From Peptacetobacter hominis (GTDB lineage Bacteria; Bacillota; Clostridia; Peptostreptococcales; Peptostreptococcaceae), in contig NZ_SGJB01000003.1 in NCBI RefSeq assembly GCF_006861675.1, positions 89,946 through 153,945 of the forward strand: DNA of 64,000 nucleotides, read 5' to 3'. The first letter of the stretch is position 1. Each line of letters begins with the position of its first letter. This document shows, piece after piece, positions 53,968-61,498 of the stretch. The position numbers were made by a program, and so were the translations under genes. The notes under the pieces are model-generated. The model was not told the origin of the DNA. It saw only the letters and a list, made by a program, of their open reading frames with translations, and ran no database searches.

Positions 53968-54285
53968 ATGGCAAAAGTAATAAATACATCAGAATTTAGA
54001 GATAAAGTGGAAAATGGAAATGGAGTAGCAGTTGTAGATTTCTTTGCAACTTGGTGTGGACCTTGTAAAATGCTTGCTCCTATATTTGAAGAGGCTTCTA
54101 AGGATATGGATGGAGAAGCTGTATTCTATAAAGTGGATATCGATGAAAGTCTTGAAATAGCACAGCAGTTCGGCATAACTTCAGTTCCTACAATGATGGT
54201 ATTCAAAGATGGAAACATGGTTGAACGTATAGTTGGATTTATGCCAAAAGATGCATTAGTGTCAAAAATAAGAGCATCTTTATAA
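53968..54285 (+). CDS. trxA: Thioredoxin
   Basis: 105 residues with the WCGPCK active site (about 28-33, from FFATWCGPCKMLAP), then PIFEEASKDMDG and the cis-proline SVPTMMVFKDG. GGAGGA before ATG 53968. It precedes, by about 95 bp and a hairpin, a flavin thioredoxin reductase of unusual type, and is probably its substrate. Confidence 0.95.
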   Translation: MAKVINTSEFRDKVENGNGVAVVDFFATWCGPCKMLAPIFEEASKDMDGEAVFYKVDIDESLEIAQQFGITSVPTMMVFKDGNMVERIVGFMPKDALVSKIRASL

Positions 54286-54299
54286 TAGTATCGAAATTA

Positions 54300-54337
54300 A
54301 AATATATACTCTGCTTATTGCGGAGTATATATTTTTA
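54300..54337 (+). terminator. Hairpin between trxA and the reductase gene
   Basis: Stem AAATATATACTC / GAGTATATATTT with an 11-nt loop and T-rich tail. It probably makes the reductase level differ from thioredoxin. Confidence 0.75.
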
Positions 54338-54380
54338 ACTATTAAATGATAATGAAAATCTAATAAAAGGAATGATATAT

Positions 54381-55259
54381 ATGGATAGATATGATATAGC
54401 TATAATCGGTAGTGGACCAGCAGCATTATCAGCTGCTATAAATGCAAAAATAAGAAATAAAAATATAATTATATTTGGAGCAAGAAACCTGAGTAATAAA
54501 TTAATAAAGGCTCCTAAAGTAGATAATTATCTTGGTATAAAAGACGTATCAGGAACAGAGCTTATGGAGGCTTTTAAAGATCATATAGACAACATGGGAA
54601 TAGAGATTACATATAAAAGAATAAATAATATATATGCAATGGGTGATTATTTTGCACTTATGTCAGGTCAGGAAATGTACGAAGCAACTTCAATCATACT
54701 TGCAACAGGGGTCGAATTTACAAAACCTATAAAAGGAGAAGAAGAATTCCTTGGAAAGGGCGTAGGATATTGTGCTACATGTGATGCACCATTATACAGA
54801 GATAAAAAAGTGGCTGTAATCGGATATAATACTGATGCAGAGGAAGAAGCTAATTATTTAAGTGAAATAGCATCAAAGGTATACTATATTCCTATGTATA
54901 ATATGGAAAAAACAAAAGGAGCAGGTCATCTTGTAGACAACATAGATATAATCAAAGATAAACCTGTTGAAGTTTTAGGAAATGAACATGCTGAAATACT
55001 TAAAATGAAAGAATCAGAACTTGAAGTAGATGGAATTTTTGTACTTAAGGACAGTGTGTCTCCAGGTGAACTTGTACCTGGACTTGAAACAGAAGGACCA
55101 CACATAAAAGTCGATAGGGAAATGAAAACAAATATAAAAGGATGTTTTGCAGCAGGAGATTGTGTAGGTAAGCCTTATCAGTATATGAAATCTGCAGGAG
55201 AGGGTCAGGTTGCAGCTCTTAATGCGGTGTCTTATCTTGATCAGATGAAAAATTCATAA
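54381..55259 (+). CDS. Thioredoxin reductase-like flavoprotein without NADPH motifs (FFTR-like)
   Basis: 292 residues. FAD site IIGSGPAALSAA (about 7-18), disulfide motif CATC (about 133-136 from GYCATCDAPLYRDKK) and second FAD contact CFAAGDCVGKPYQY. But the NADPH-binding GGGNSA and HRR motifs of TrxB are absent: the region reads VIGYNTDAEEEANYL and YYIPMYNME. This is the pattern described for pyridine-nucleotide-independent, ferredoxin-linked (FFTR) or related reductases of Clostridia. AAAGG ten bases before ATG 54381. Reduces TrxA, presumably from ferredoxin. Confidence 0.8.
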   Translation: MDRYDIAIIGSGPAALSAAINAKIRNKNIIIFGARNLSNKLIKAPKVDNYLGIKDVSGTELMEAFKDHIDNMGIEITYKRINNIYAMGDYFALMSGQEMYEATSIILATGVEFTKPIKGEEEFLGKGVGYCATCDAPLYRDKKVAVIGYNTDAEEEANYLSEIASKVYYIPMYNMEKTKGAGHLVDNIDIIKDKPVEVLGNEHAEILKMKESELEVDGIFVLKDSVSPGELVPGLETEGPHIKVDREMKTNIKGCFAAGDCVGKPYQYMKSAGEGQVAALNAVSYLDQMKNS

Positions 55260-55270
55260 AATTGGTTTTA

Positions 55271-55307
55271 AAAAAGAGAATGTCTTATTTGTCATTCTCT
55301 TTTTTAT
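55271..55307 (+). terminator. Terminator after the thioredoxin reductase-like gene
   Basis: Stem AAAAAGAGAATG / CATTCTCTTTTT with a TCTTATTTGT loop. Confidence 0.88.
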
Positions 55308-55397
55308 ATCAATTACTTTTTAATTAAAATCCAGGTATTATACAATACGGCAAATATTTATAGAATAGCTTGAAAAAAACATATAAGTATAATATAA

Positions 55398-55423
55398 TTT
55401 AATTAAGCGATTACTTAATTAAA
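55398..55423 (+). promoter_or_regulatory. ArsR-family operator
   Basis: Perfect inverted repeat TTTAATTAAG-CGATTA-CTTAATTAAA, 10-bp arms and 6-bp spacer, immediately after a -10-like TATAAT (55391-55397) and just before the Shine-Dalgarno. Position and perfection mark it as the autoregulatory operator of the following ArsR-type gene. Confidence 0.85.
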
Positions 55424-55436
55424 AAGGAGTGTTTTA

Positions 55437-55838
55437 ATGCAGGAAATCGTAAAAATATTTAAAGCACTAAGCGATGAAAACAGAGTCAGAATACTTGTTA
55501 TTCTTTCACAGAGGAATATATGTCGGAAGGGAATATCAAGGCATCTCGGTATATCTGATTCGGCGGTATCTCAGCATATAAGTGTTCTTAAATCAGCAGG
55601 ACTGATAACAGGAGTAAAGGAAGGATATTTTGTAAAATATAGAATAAACAAAGATGTTTTCAATGAAGGGAAAAATTTTCTTGAATTATTCCTGGATAAC
55701 AACAGTGTTGAGATTAATAGTCTTTTAAAAGATGGAATTACAGAGCTTAGATGTTATTCAGAATGTAAATCAGCGAATCGATGCTATAAAAGGGAGGATT
55801 TAGAAAATGAAAGTTTGTTTTCCAGTAAAAGAGGATAA
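55437..55838 (+). CDS. ArsR-family regulator with Cys-rich C-terminus
   Basis: 133 residues. Winged helix: ALSDENRVRILVILS, HLGISDSAVSQHISVLKSAGLI. No N-terminal CxC; instead cysteines cluster at the C-terminus (LRCYSECKSANRCYKRED), where metal or redox sensing may occur. The C-terminus overlaps the next gene by 32 bp. AAGGAG nine bases before the ATG. A perfect operator covers its promoter. The partner is a NifX-type protein, not an arsenical pump; the ligand is unclear. Confidence 0.85.
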   Translation: MQEIVKIFKALSDENRVRILVILSQRNICRKGISRHLGISDSAVSQHISVLKSAGLITGVKEGYFVKYRINKDVFNEGKNFLELFLDNNSVEINSLLKDGITELRCYSECKSANRCYKREDLENESLFSSKRG

Positions 55839-56187
55839 AGGTTTAGATAGTGTAATGTATAATCATTTTGGTACTGCGCCAATATTTATAGTATGTGATA
55901 CAGAAACAGATGAAGTTGTATCTGTAGAGAATGGACATCTTGATCCAGTCACAGGAAAACATCCAGAGGGCGGATGTAATCCTGTAAAGGCTTTAAATGG
56001 GGCAGAAGTTGATGTTGTAGTAGTGGCAGGAATCGGAAAAGGAGCAGCTACAAAGCTTGGAGCAGCAGGTATAAAAGTATATCAGGGTAATTCTCTTCTT
56101 ACAATAGGAGAAAATTTCAAAAAAATAAAAGAGGGGGGACTTCTTTTATTTGACCTTAATAATTCATGTACACACCACCATCACTAA
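55807..56187 (+). CDS. NifB/NifX-type dinitrogenase iron-molybdenum cofactor domain protein
   Basis: 126 residues. MKVCFPVKEDKGLDSVMYNHFGTAPIFIV (in parts) and VKALNGAEVDVVVVAGIGKGAATKLGAAGIKVY are typical of the NifX/NafY domain; the extended C-terminus ends in CTHHHH, a probable metal ligand. In strict anaerobes without nitrogenase such proteins bind Fe-S or molybdenum clusters of unknown function. Starts 32 bp inside the ArsR gene (GGGAGGATT upstream). No nif genes here. Confidence 0.85.
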   Translation: MKVCFPVKEDKGLDSVMYNHFGTAPIFIVCDTETDEVVSVENGHLDPVTGKHPEGGCNPVKALNGAEVDVVVVAGIGKGAATKLGAAGIKVYQGNSLLTIGENFKKIKEGGLLLFDLNNSCTHHHH

Positions 56188-56225
56188 ATTATAATAAGTA
56201 TTATATTTGAATAATTTTTGATTAT

Positions 56226-56268
56226 AAATCAGGTAAATTGTATATAAATAATTTACCTGATTTTTTAT
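56226..56268 (+). terminator. Terminator after the NifX-type gene
   Basis: Stem AAATCAGGTAAATT / AATTTACCTGATTT with a GTATATAAAT loop and T-rich tail. Confidence 0.88.
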
Positions 56269-56279
56269 TTATAAAAGTA

Positions 56280-56329
56280 TTGACTTACAAGATTAGAATA
56301 TGTATAATAATTTTAGAATCATTCTAAAA
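56280..56329 (+). promoter_or_regulatory. Promoter and PerR/Fur-type operator of the perR-rubrerythrin unit
   Basis: TTGACT (56280-56285), 17-bp spacer, TATAAT (56303-56308). Overlying the start site is a perfect inverted repeat TTTTAGAAT-C-ATTCTAAAA (56311-56329), 9-bp arms, 1-bp centre, the geometry of PerR/Fur boxes (7-1-7 core). The Fur-family gene downstream would therefore repress itself and rubrerythrin. Confidence 0.88.
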
Positions 56330-56347
56330 AAGAAAGGGGAGATTGGT

Positions 56348-56710
56348 ATCACAAAATATGAAAAACGGATTTACAATATAGTAAATAATTCAACTGAACA
56401 TATGACAGCGGAGCAAATATTTGATTCTCTTAAAAAAGAATATCCAACTGTTTCAAGAGCTACTATTTACAACAATTTAAACAAACTTTGTGATGCCGAT
56501 ATGATACGCAGAATTTCTATAGAAGGATTGACTGACTGTTACGATAGAATTATCAGACACGATCATATTGTCTGTAAAAAGTGTGGGAAACTTATGGATA
56601 AAAATTTTGAGGATCTTACAAAAACACTTAAAGATCAGTTAGGAGAAGATTTTCTTTATTATGATTTAAAGGTATTTTGTATTTGTGAAGATTGTCGTAA
56701 TAAAAAATAA
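56348..56710 (+). CDS. perR: Fur-family regulator, PerR-type (non-ATG start)
   Basis: About 121 residues. HTH ITKYEKRIYNIVNNS and VSRATIYNNLNKL; metal sites HDHIVCKKCG and FCICEDC (zinc CxxC pairs). The peroxide-sensing layout and the rubrerythrin neighbour favour PerR over Fur. The frame opens at ATG 56300, but that ATG is upstream of the promoter's -10 box; the transcript starts about 56315. After AGGGGAG (56335-56341) the only in-frame candidates are ATT 56342 and ATC 56348 (six bases away), so initiation is on a rare codon. This is the strongest reading of the sequence. Confidence 0.78.
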   Translation: MTKYEKRIYNIVNNSTEHMTAEQIFDSLKKEYPTVSRATIYNNLNKLCDADMIRRISIEGLTDCYDRIIRHDHIVCKKCGKLMDKNFEDLTKTLKDQLGEDFLYYDLKVFCICEDCRNKK

Positions 56711-56747
56711 TTTTTAAAATTAATTAATATAAAGGAGATGAAACAAT

Positions 56748-57410
56748 ATGAGTAAATGGAAATGTAAAGTATGTGGTTATGTATATGAGGGAGAGGAACT
56801 TCCAGCAGATTTTGTATGTCCGCTATGTAAACAGCCGGCATCTGCATTTGAAAAAATAGAAGAAGCACCAAAGGCAAATAAATATGCAGGAACTCAGACA
56901 GAGAAAAATCTTGAAGCTGCATTTGCAGGAGAGTCAATGGCTCGTAACAAATACACTTATTATTCTTCAGTAGCTAAAAATGAAGGATATGAGCAGATAG
57001 CTGCTTTATTCCTTAAGACAGCAGAAAACGAAAGAGAACATGCTAAAATGTGGTTCCAGGAACTTAATGGATTAGGAGATACTTCAGAAAATCTTTTACA
57101 TGCAGCTGAAGGTGAAAATTATGAATGGACAGATATGTATGATGAATTTGCAAAAACTGCAGAAAAAGAAGGATTCCCTGAACTTGCAGCTAAATTCAGA
57201 CTTGTTGCAGCTATAGAAAAACATCATGAAGAACGTTACCGTGCATTACTTAATAATGTAGAAAAAGCAAAAGTATTTGCAAAATCAGAAGAAAAAGTAT
57301 GGGAATGCCGTAACTGCGGACATTTACATATAGGTGAATCTGCACCAGAAGTTTGTCCTACATGCATGTATGCACAGTCTTACTTTGAGTTAAACAGTGA
57401 AAATTATTAA
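56748..57410 (+). CDS. Rubrerythrin with N- and C-terminal rubredoxin-like domains
   Basis: 220 residues. N-terminal rubredoxin-like domain (CKVCG and CPLCK, about 1-35), ferritin-like diiron domain with E-x6-Y and [16 protein letters not shown] (about 45-170), and a second rubredoxin-like domain at the C-terminus (CRNCG and CPTC). It reduces H2O2 and O2 in the cytoplasm with electrons via rubredoxin/NADH. The dual-rubredoxin arrangement is less common than single. Cotranscribed with perR (37-bp gap, AAAGGAGAT). Confidence 0.92.
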   Translation: MSKWKCKVCGYVYEGEELPADFVCPLCKQPASAFEKIEEAPKANKYAGTQTEKNLEAAFAGESMARNKYTYYSSVAKNEGYEQIAALFLKTAENEREHAKMWFQELNGLGDTSENLLHAAEGENYEWTDMYDEFAKTAEKEGFPELAAKFRLVAAIEKHHEERYRALLNNVEKAKVFAKSEEKVWECRNCGHLHIGESAPEVCPTCMYAQSYFELNSENY

Positions 57411-57460
57411 TATTTATAATACACAAAGTATAGTATTATTATATTAAAATAGTTATTAAA

Positions 57461-57517
57461 AAATACCGACTAGATAATCAGAGTGAAAAGATTATCCAGC
57501 CGGTATTTATATTTTTA
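57461..57517. terminator. Bidirectional terminator between rubrerythrin and the HAD gene
   Basis: Long stem AAATACCGACTAGATAATC / GATTATCCAGCCGGTATTT (some mismatches) with AGAGTGAAAA loop between convergent genes. Confidence 0.85.
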
Positions 57518-57530
57518 GTACAAAAAATTT

Positions 57531-58325
57531 TTATATAAGGTTATGCTCTTTGCAGTAATGATATATGCCTTCATCTGCTACATGGCCGCAGACATCATCC
57601 GCAAATGATTTGACTTTGTCTGAAGCATTCCCCATAGCAACTCCTGTTCCAACTGTCTGAAGCATTTCGATATCATTTGCACCATCGCCGAATGCTATAG
57701 CTTCATCTTTTGTTAATCCGTAGAATTCAAGCATTTTTTCAACGCCAATACCTTTACCTCCATTTGCAGGGATTATATCGGCAGCTCTGTCCCACCACGC
57801 GGTTATTCTGGCACCATTTACATCTTTCAGAATTGAGTCATACTGGTCTTTTGTACATCCGAGCATCATCTGATATACATCATCTTTAATAAGAGCGTTA
57901 AAATCTTCAGCAAGCTCAACTTTTTCATTTGTTATATTATAATAGTCTATAAGGTCTTTATCAGCTCCATTAGCTCCCATATTATCTCTTGTAGCTACAG
58001 ATACTGGTCTTCCTATAGATGTTGCATTTTCTATAATTCTATTTACATCCTCAGATGGTATAGGATTACTAAAAAGTATTTCACCTTCTTTTGTATAGCA
58101 ATATGATCCGTTAAATGTAAGGAATGCATCAAATTCAACTCCTGGAACTTTTGGAACAATCATTGCGGGTCTTCCGGTTGCCAGGCATATTTTTATTCCA
58201 TTATCCTGAAGTTTAGATAGAGTTTCGACCATAGTAGGTGTTATTTTTTTCTTTTCCATATCGATTATAGTGCCATCGACATCAAAAAAAGCAATTTTTA
58301 TATTCTTAAAACATTTTTTATCCAT
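57531..58325 (-). CDS. Cof-type HAD-IIB hydrolase
   Basis: 264 residues. DVDGTI (motif I, FFDVDGTIID near the N-terminus), ATGRPA (motif II), a cap domain about 85-180, the conserved Lys in GKGIGVEKML and FGDGANDIEM (motif IV). Phosphatase of sugar phosphates or nucleotides; substrate unknown. GTG 58328 precedes the ATG by one codon; AAGGAGA supports ATG 58325. Confidence 0.9.
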   Translation of the reverse strand: MDKKCFKNIKIAFFDVDGTIIDMEKKKITPTMVETLSKLQDNGIKICLATGRPAMIVPKVPGVEFDAFLTFNGSYCYTKEGEILFSNPIPSEDVNRIIENATSIGRPVSVATRDNMGANGADKDLIDYYNITNEKVELAEDFNALIKDDVYQMMLGCTKDQYDSILKDVNGARITAWWDRAADIIPANGGKGIGVEKMLEFYGLTKDEAIAFGDGANDIEMLQTVGTGVAMGNASDKVKSFADDVCGHVADEGIYHYCKEHNLI

Positions 58326-58410
58326 CACAAAATCTCCTTATATTTTTACAATTAAAATTTATACAAATATATTATATATCATAAATATTAAAAACAATAC
58401 CTATATTATA

Positions 58411-58800
58411 CTAGATATCCATGTTTTTAAGTTTTTCCACAGCATCTATATCTGCAGGAAGCCAATTTACATCATCGAGATCAGATTTTGAAAGCCATCT
58501 AAAATCACTGTGTTCAAGGAGCTCTATATTAGAATCTACAAGGTGACATATGTAGCAATGCATAGTTATATTCATATCCGGATATGAATGGTTTATGGTA
58601 ATCAGAAAATTATCAACTTCTATACAAGCATTTAATTCTTCCTTGATTTCTCTTTTTAAAGCCTGTATATGAGTTTCATTTTTTTCAATTTTACCACCAG
58701 GGAATTCCCAACCTCCCTTTAGAGAGCCATATCCTCTTTGAGTTGATAATATTTTTTTATTGTTTATAATGATAGCTGCAACAACCTCTATATTTTTCAA
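58411..58800 (-). CDS. Nudix hydrolase (MutT-like (d)CTP/8-oxo-dGTP diphosphatase)
   Basis: 129 residues. Full Nudix box GGKIEKNE-x7-REIKEEL around 35-57, with WEFPGG just before it and RGYGSLKGGWEF, typical of the MutT and dCTP-diphosphatase branch. Cleans oxidised or non-canonical nucleotides. AAGGAAG before the ATG. Stands alone on the minus strand. Confidence 0.9.
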   Translation of the reverse strand: MKNIEVVAAIIINNKKILSTQRGYGSLKGGWEFPGGKIEKNETHIQALKREIKEELNACIEVDNFLITINHSYPDMNITMHCYICHLVDSNIELLEHSDFRWLSKSDLDDVNWLPADIDAVEKLKNMDI

Positions 58801-58844
58801 AAAATCACTTCCTTTTTATAAACTATGTTCTTATGATATAACAG

Positions 58845-58872
58845 TTGATGCGTATTTTCAATATGATATAAT
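58845..58872 (+). promoter_or_regulatory. Promoter of the BceR-like operon
   Basis: TTGATG (58845-58850), 16-bp spacer, TATAAT (58867-58872), 33 bp before the response-regulator ATG. No obvious BceR-type inverted repeat could be resolved. Confidence 0.65.
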
Positions 58873-58905
58873 CAGAATATAAATACATAAATAAGGAGAA
58901 TAGCC

Positions 58906-59613
58906 ATGGTAGATGATAAAAATAATGATAATATAGATATATTTATAGTAGAAGATGACTTTACACTTGCGGATGAAATTAAAATTTCTCTTGAAAAATA
59001 TGGATATAAATCAGAAAGATCAAGTAATCTGGAAAATATAACAGAAGAAGCTTTACTTTTAAATCCAAAGCTTATTCTTATGGATGTAAATCTTCCATTC
59101 AGAGATGGTTTTCAATGGTGCTCTGAGATAAGAAGATTTTTAAAAGTTCCGATAATATTTATATCGTCCAGAAATACAGATATGGATATCATAATGTCAA
59201 TAAATATGGGTGGGGATGATTATATAATAAAACCTTTTTCGATACAGGTGCTTATCGCAAAAGTGCAGGCTTTGTTCAGAAGAGCATATTCATATAATAA
59301 TTCATCATCTCCATCTATAAAAAGTCTAAGAGAAGTTACTCTTAATATGGCTGACAATACTGTGATGTATCATGGAAATATCATAGAGTTGAGCAAAAAT
59401 GAATTTAAAATAATGAATATACTGATGTCAAAGGCTGGAACTGTAGTCAGCAGAGATGAAATAATGGATATATTGTGGAGTACAGATGAATTTATAGGAG
59501 AAAATACCCTTACAGTAAATATAAATAGACTGAGAAGCAGATTGAAAAGTATCGGGGTTGAAAACTTTATAAAAACAAAGAAAGGTCAAGGGTATATAAT
59601 AGATGAATATTAA
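58906..59613 (+). CDS. BceR-like response regulator (OmpR family)
   Basis: 235 residues. Receiver: acidic pair in IVEDDFTLAD, phospho-Asp in LILMDVNLPFRDG, Lys in IIKPFSIQ; winged helix from about 130 with SKNEFKIMNILM and KKGQGYII. It pairs with the short BceS-type kinase (10-bp overlap) and sits ahead of an ABC transporter of the BceAB type, the standard peptide-antibiotic detoxification module. A 17-residue N-terminal extension (MVDDKNNDNID) is extra. AAGGAG before the ATG. Confidence 0.92.
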   Translation: MVDDKNNDNIDIFIVEDDFTLADEIKISLEKYGYKSERSSNLENITEEALLLNPKLILMDVNLPFRDGFQWCSEIRRFLKVPIIFISSRNTDMDIIMSINMGGDDYIIKPFSIQVLIAKVQALFRRAYSYNNSSSPSIKSLREVTLNMADNTVMYHGNIIELSKNEFKIMNILMSKAGTVVSRDEIMDILWSTDEFIGENTLTVNINRLRSRLKSIGVENFIKTKKGQGYIIDEY

Positions 59614-60616
59614 AGATTATTTTTTTAAGACCTGGAGATATATTTTGTTTTTTATCGTGGTTATATTTATAGTCAACATAAATATATTAATAGATGTAGG
59701 TATTACTATATCAAAGGATAGTTTATTATATATGAATTTTATTATTTTGTTTATTGGAATTATATTTTTTGTATATGATTTTTATGTATTCAAAAGAAAA
59801 AATATGGAAATAGAAACAAGAATAGCAAACTGTGATATGAATGACATAGATATAAAGATAAGCAGAGAATATAGAGGTATAGTCGAAGCTGTAGATCGCG
59901 TAAATATAGATAATATGGAAAAAATAGAGTCACTCAAAAGTGAAATAAAAGAATTTAATGATTATGTAACGGACTGGGTTCACCAGATTAAAATCCCAAT
60001 ATCAATACTTGAAATAATGTCGGAAAGACTAGAGGATAAAACCGTTTCAAAATCTATGAGAATAGAGCTAAAAAGAATTGACTCACTTGTGGAAAAAGTC
60101 ATGTATATAAGCAGATCTGGAAATTATAGCTCTGATTTCAGTTTTGAATCTGTAAATATTGGTAAAATAGTTCGAGATGTAATAAAGAAAAACAGATATA
60201 TGTTTATAATAAAAAATATTGAAATAGATTTAAAAGATATGAATGTAGAAGTTATTACTGATAGAAAGTGGATTTCACATATTTTTGAAATAATACTTGA
60301 TAACGCATGCAAATATTCTCATGAAGGTGGAAAAATAGAGATATACTCAGATATCAAAGACAAAAGAGTTGATATACACTTTAAAGATTATGGAGAGGGT
60401 ATATCTATATCTGATATTGGAAGAGTGTTTGAAAAAGGATTCACAGGTAAAAACGGAAGAAATAGATTTAAATCGACTGGTATGGGACTTTATGTTGCAA
60501 AAAAGATACTAAATGCAATGGGAAGCGATATAAAAGTTGAATCCATAGAGGGAAATTATTGTGATGTTATAATTGAAATATCAAATATTGCTGAATTGAA
60601 TATATATAATAATTAG
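59603..60616 (+). CDS. BceS-like intramembrane-sensing histidine kinase
   Basis: 337 residues. Two closely spaced membrane helices at the N-terminus with almost no extracellular loop, then the family's phosphoacceptor segment DYVTDWVHQIKIPISILE (H about 133) and HATPase_c with N-box ILDNACKYS, DYGEGI and STGMGLYVAKKIL. Such kinases have no sensor domain of their own and sense peptide antibiotics through the partner BceAB transporter. Overlaps the regulator by 10 bp. Confidence 0.9.
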   Translation: MNIKDYFFKTWRYILFFIVVIFIVNINILIDVGITISKDSLLYMNFIILFIGIIFFVYDFYVFKRKNMEIETRIANCDMNDIDIKISREYRGIVEAVDRVNIDNMEKIESLKSEIKEFNDYVTDWVHQIKIPISILEIMSERLEDKTVSKSMRIELKRIDSLVEKVMYISRSGNYSSDFSFESVNIGKIVRDVIKKNRYMFIIKNIEIDLKDMNVEVITDRKWISHIFEIILDNACKYSHEGGKIEIYSDIKDKRVDIHFKDYGEGISISDIGRVFEKGFTGKNGRNRFKSTGMGLYVAKKILNAMGSDIKVESIEGNYCDVIIEISNIAELNIYNN

Positions 60617-60618
60617 AT

Positions 60619-60667
60619 TATACCCTGTTTGAATATTACATTTTTGTTATATTTAAGCAGGGTATTG
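60619..60667 (+). terminator. Long hairpin between kinase and ABC ATPase genes
   Basis: Arms ATACCCTGTTTGAATAT and ATATTTAAGCAGGGTAT pair at 15 of 17 positions around a short T-rich loop. No strong T tract follows, so a processing or partial-attenuation site is as likely as a terminator. Confidence 0.6.
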
Positions 60668-60742
60668 TAATGTTATTCGATGGTATGAGAAAATCCGATG
60701 GAATAAAATATAGATACAAAGAAAAATAAGGAGTGATTAAAA

Positions 60743-61498
60743 ATGTTAAAAGCAGAAAATATAAAAAAAGAATACAGAGTGCATGGCAAAAGTTTCAAAA
60801 TAATAAAAAATATAAACCTGACTATTTATGATGGAGACTTTGTATCTATAATGGGACCTTCAGGTGCAGGTAAATCGACTTTGCTGAATATGTTATCTAC
60901 AATAGAAAAACCAACGCAGGGAAGGATTCTTTATAACAGCAAGGATGTTACACAGATGAAAAATAAAGAGTTATCAAGATTTAGAAAGGATAATATAGGA
61001 TTTATTTTCCAGGACTACAATCTAATAGACAGTATGACAATAGAAGATAATATAGCACTTCCTCTTGTAATCTCAGGGGAAAGATATTCTGTTATCAGAG
61101 AAGAAGTATCAAAATTTGCAAGATTTTTTGGAATAGAAGAACAGCTGGGGAAATATCCGTACGAATTGTCAGGTGGACAAAAACAGAAAGCTGCAGCTGC
61201 AAGAGCAATGATAATAAAACCAAAAGTTTTGTTTGCAGATGAGCCAACAGGAGCATTGGATTCCAGATCATCAATAGAATTATTAAACTGTCTGAGCAAA
61301 ATGAACAGAGAATCAGAAATAACCATAATAATGGTAACTCACGATGCATTCGCAGCAAGTTATTCCAAGAAAGTTATGTTTATAAAAGATGGAAATATAA
61401 ATGCCCAGATAGACAGTGATGGAAATAGAAAGAAATTTTTTGATGACATAATGAAAGTTGTCGCTTCTACAGGAGGTGAAATAAATGAGACTATTTAA
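60743..61498 (+). CDS. BceA-like ABC transporter ATP-binding protein
   Basis: 251 residues. Walker A GPSGAGKST (about 38-46), signature LSGGQKQKAAAARAM, Walker B VLFADEPTGALDS, H-loop MVTHDAF. Belongs to the LolD/MacB-like MacB/BceA branch. Powers the FtsX-type permease that overlaps its 3' end by 14 bp. Function inferred: removal/sensing of cell-wall active peptide antibiotics. AAGGAGTG before the ATG. Confidence 0.92.
   Translation: MLKAENIKKEYRVHGKSFKIIKNINLTIYDGDFVSIMGPSGAGKSTLLNMLSTIEKPTQGRILYNSKDVTQMKNKELSRFRKDNIGFIFQDYNLIDSMTIEDNIALPLVISGERYSVIREEVSKFARFFGIEEQLGKYPYELSGGQKQKAAAARAMIIKPKVLFADEPTGALDSRSSIELLNCLSKMNRESEITIIMVTHDAFAASYSKKVMFIKDGNINAQIDSDGNRKKFFDDIMKVVASTGGEINETI

Noticed and set aside
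55437..56187. Arsenic resistance operon
   Set aside because: The ArsR-family protein lacks the usual N-terminal As(III) site and the partner is NifX-like; the ArsB-like transporter and ArsC-like selenoprotein are far away.
56300..56347. perR starting at the ATG at 56300
   Set aside because: This ATG lies upstream of the -10 box of a well-formed promoter and the frame there runs through the operator; the added residues are not Fur-like.
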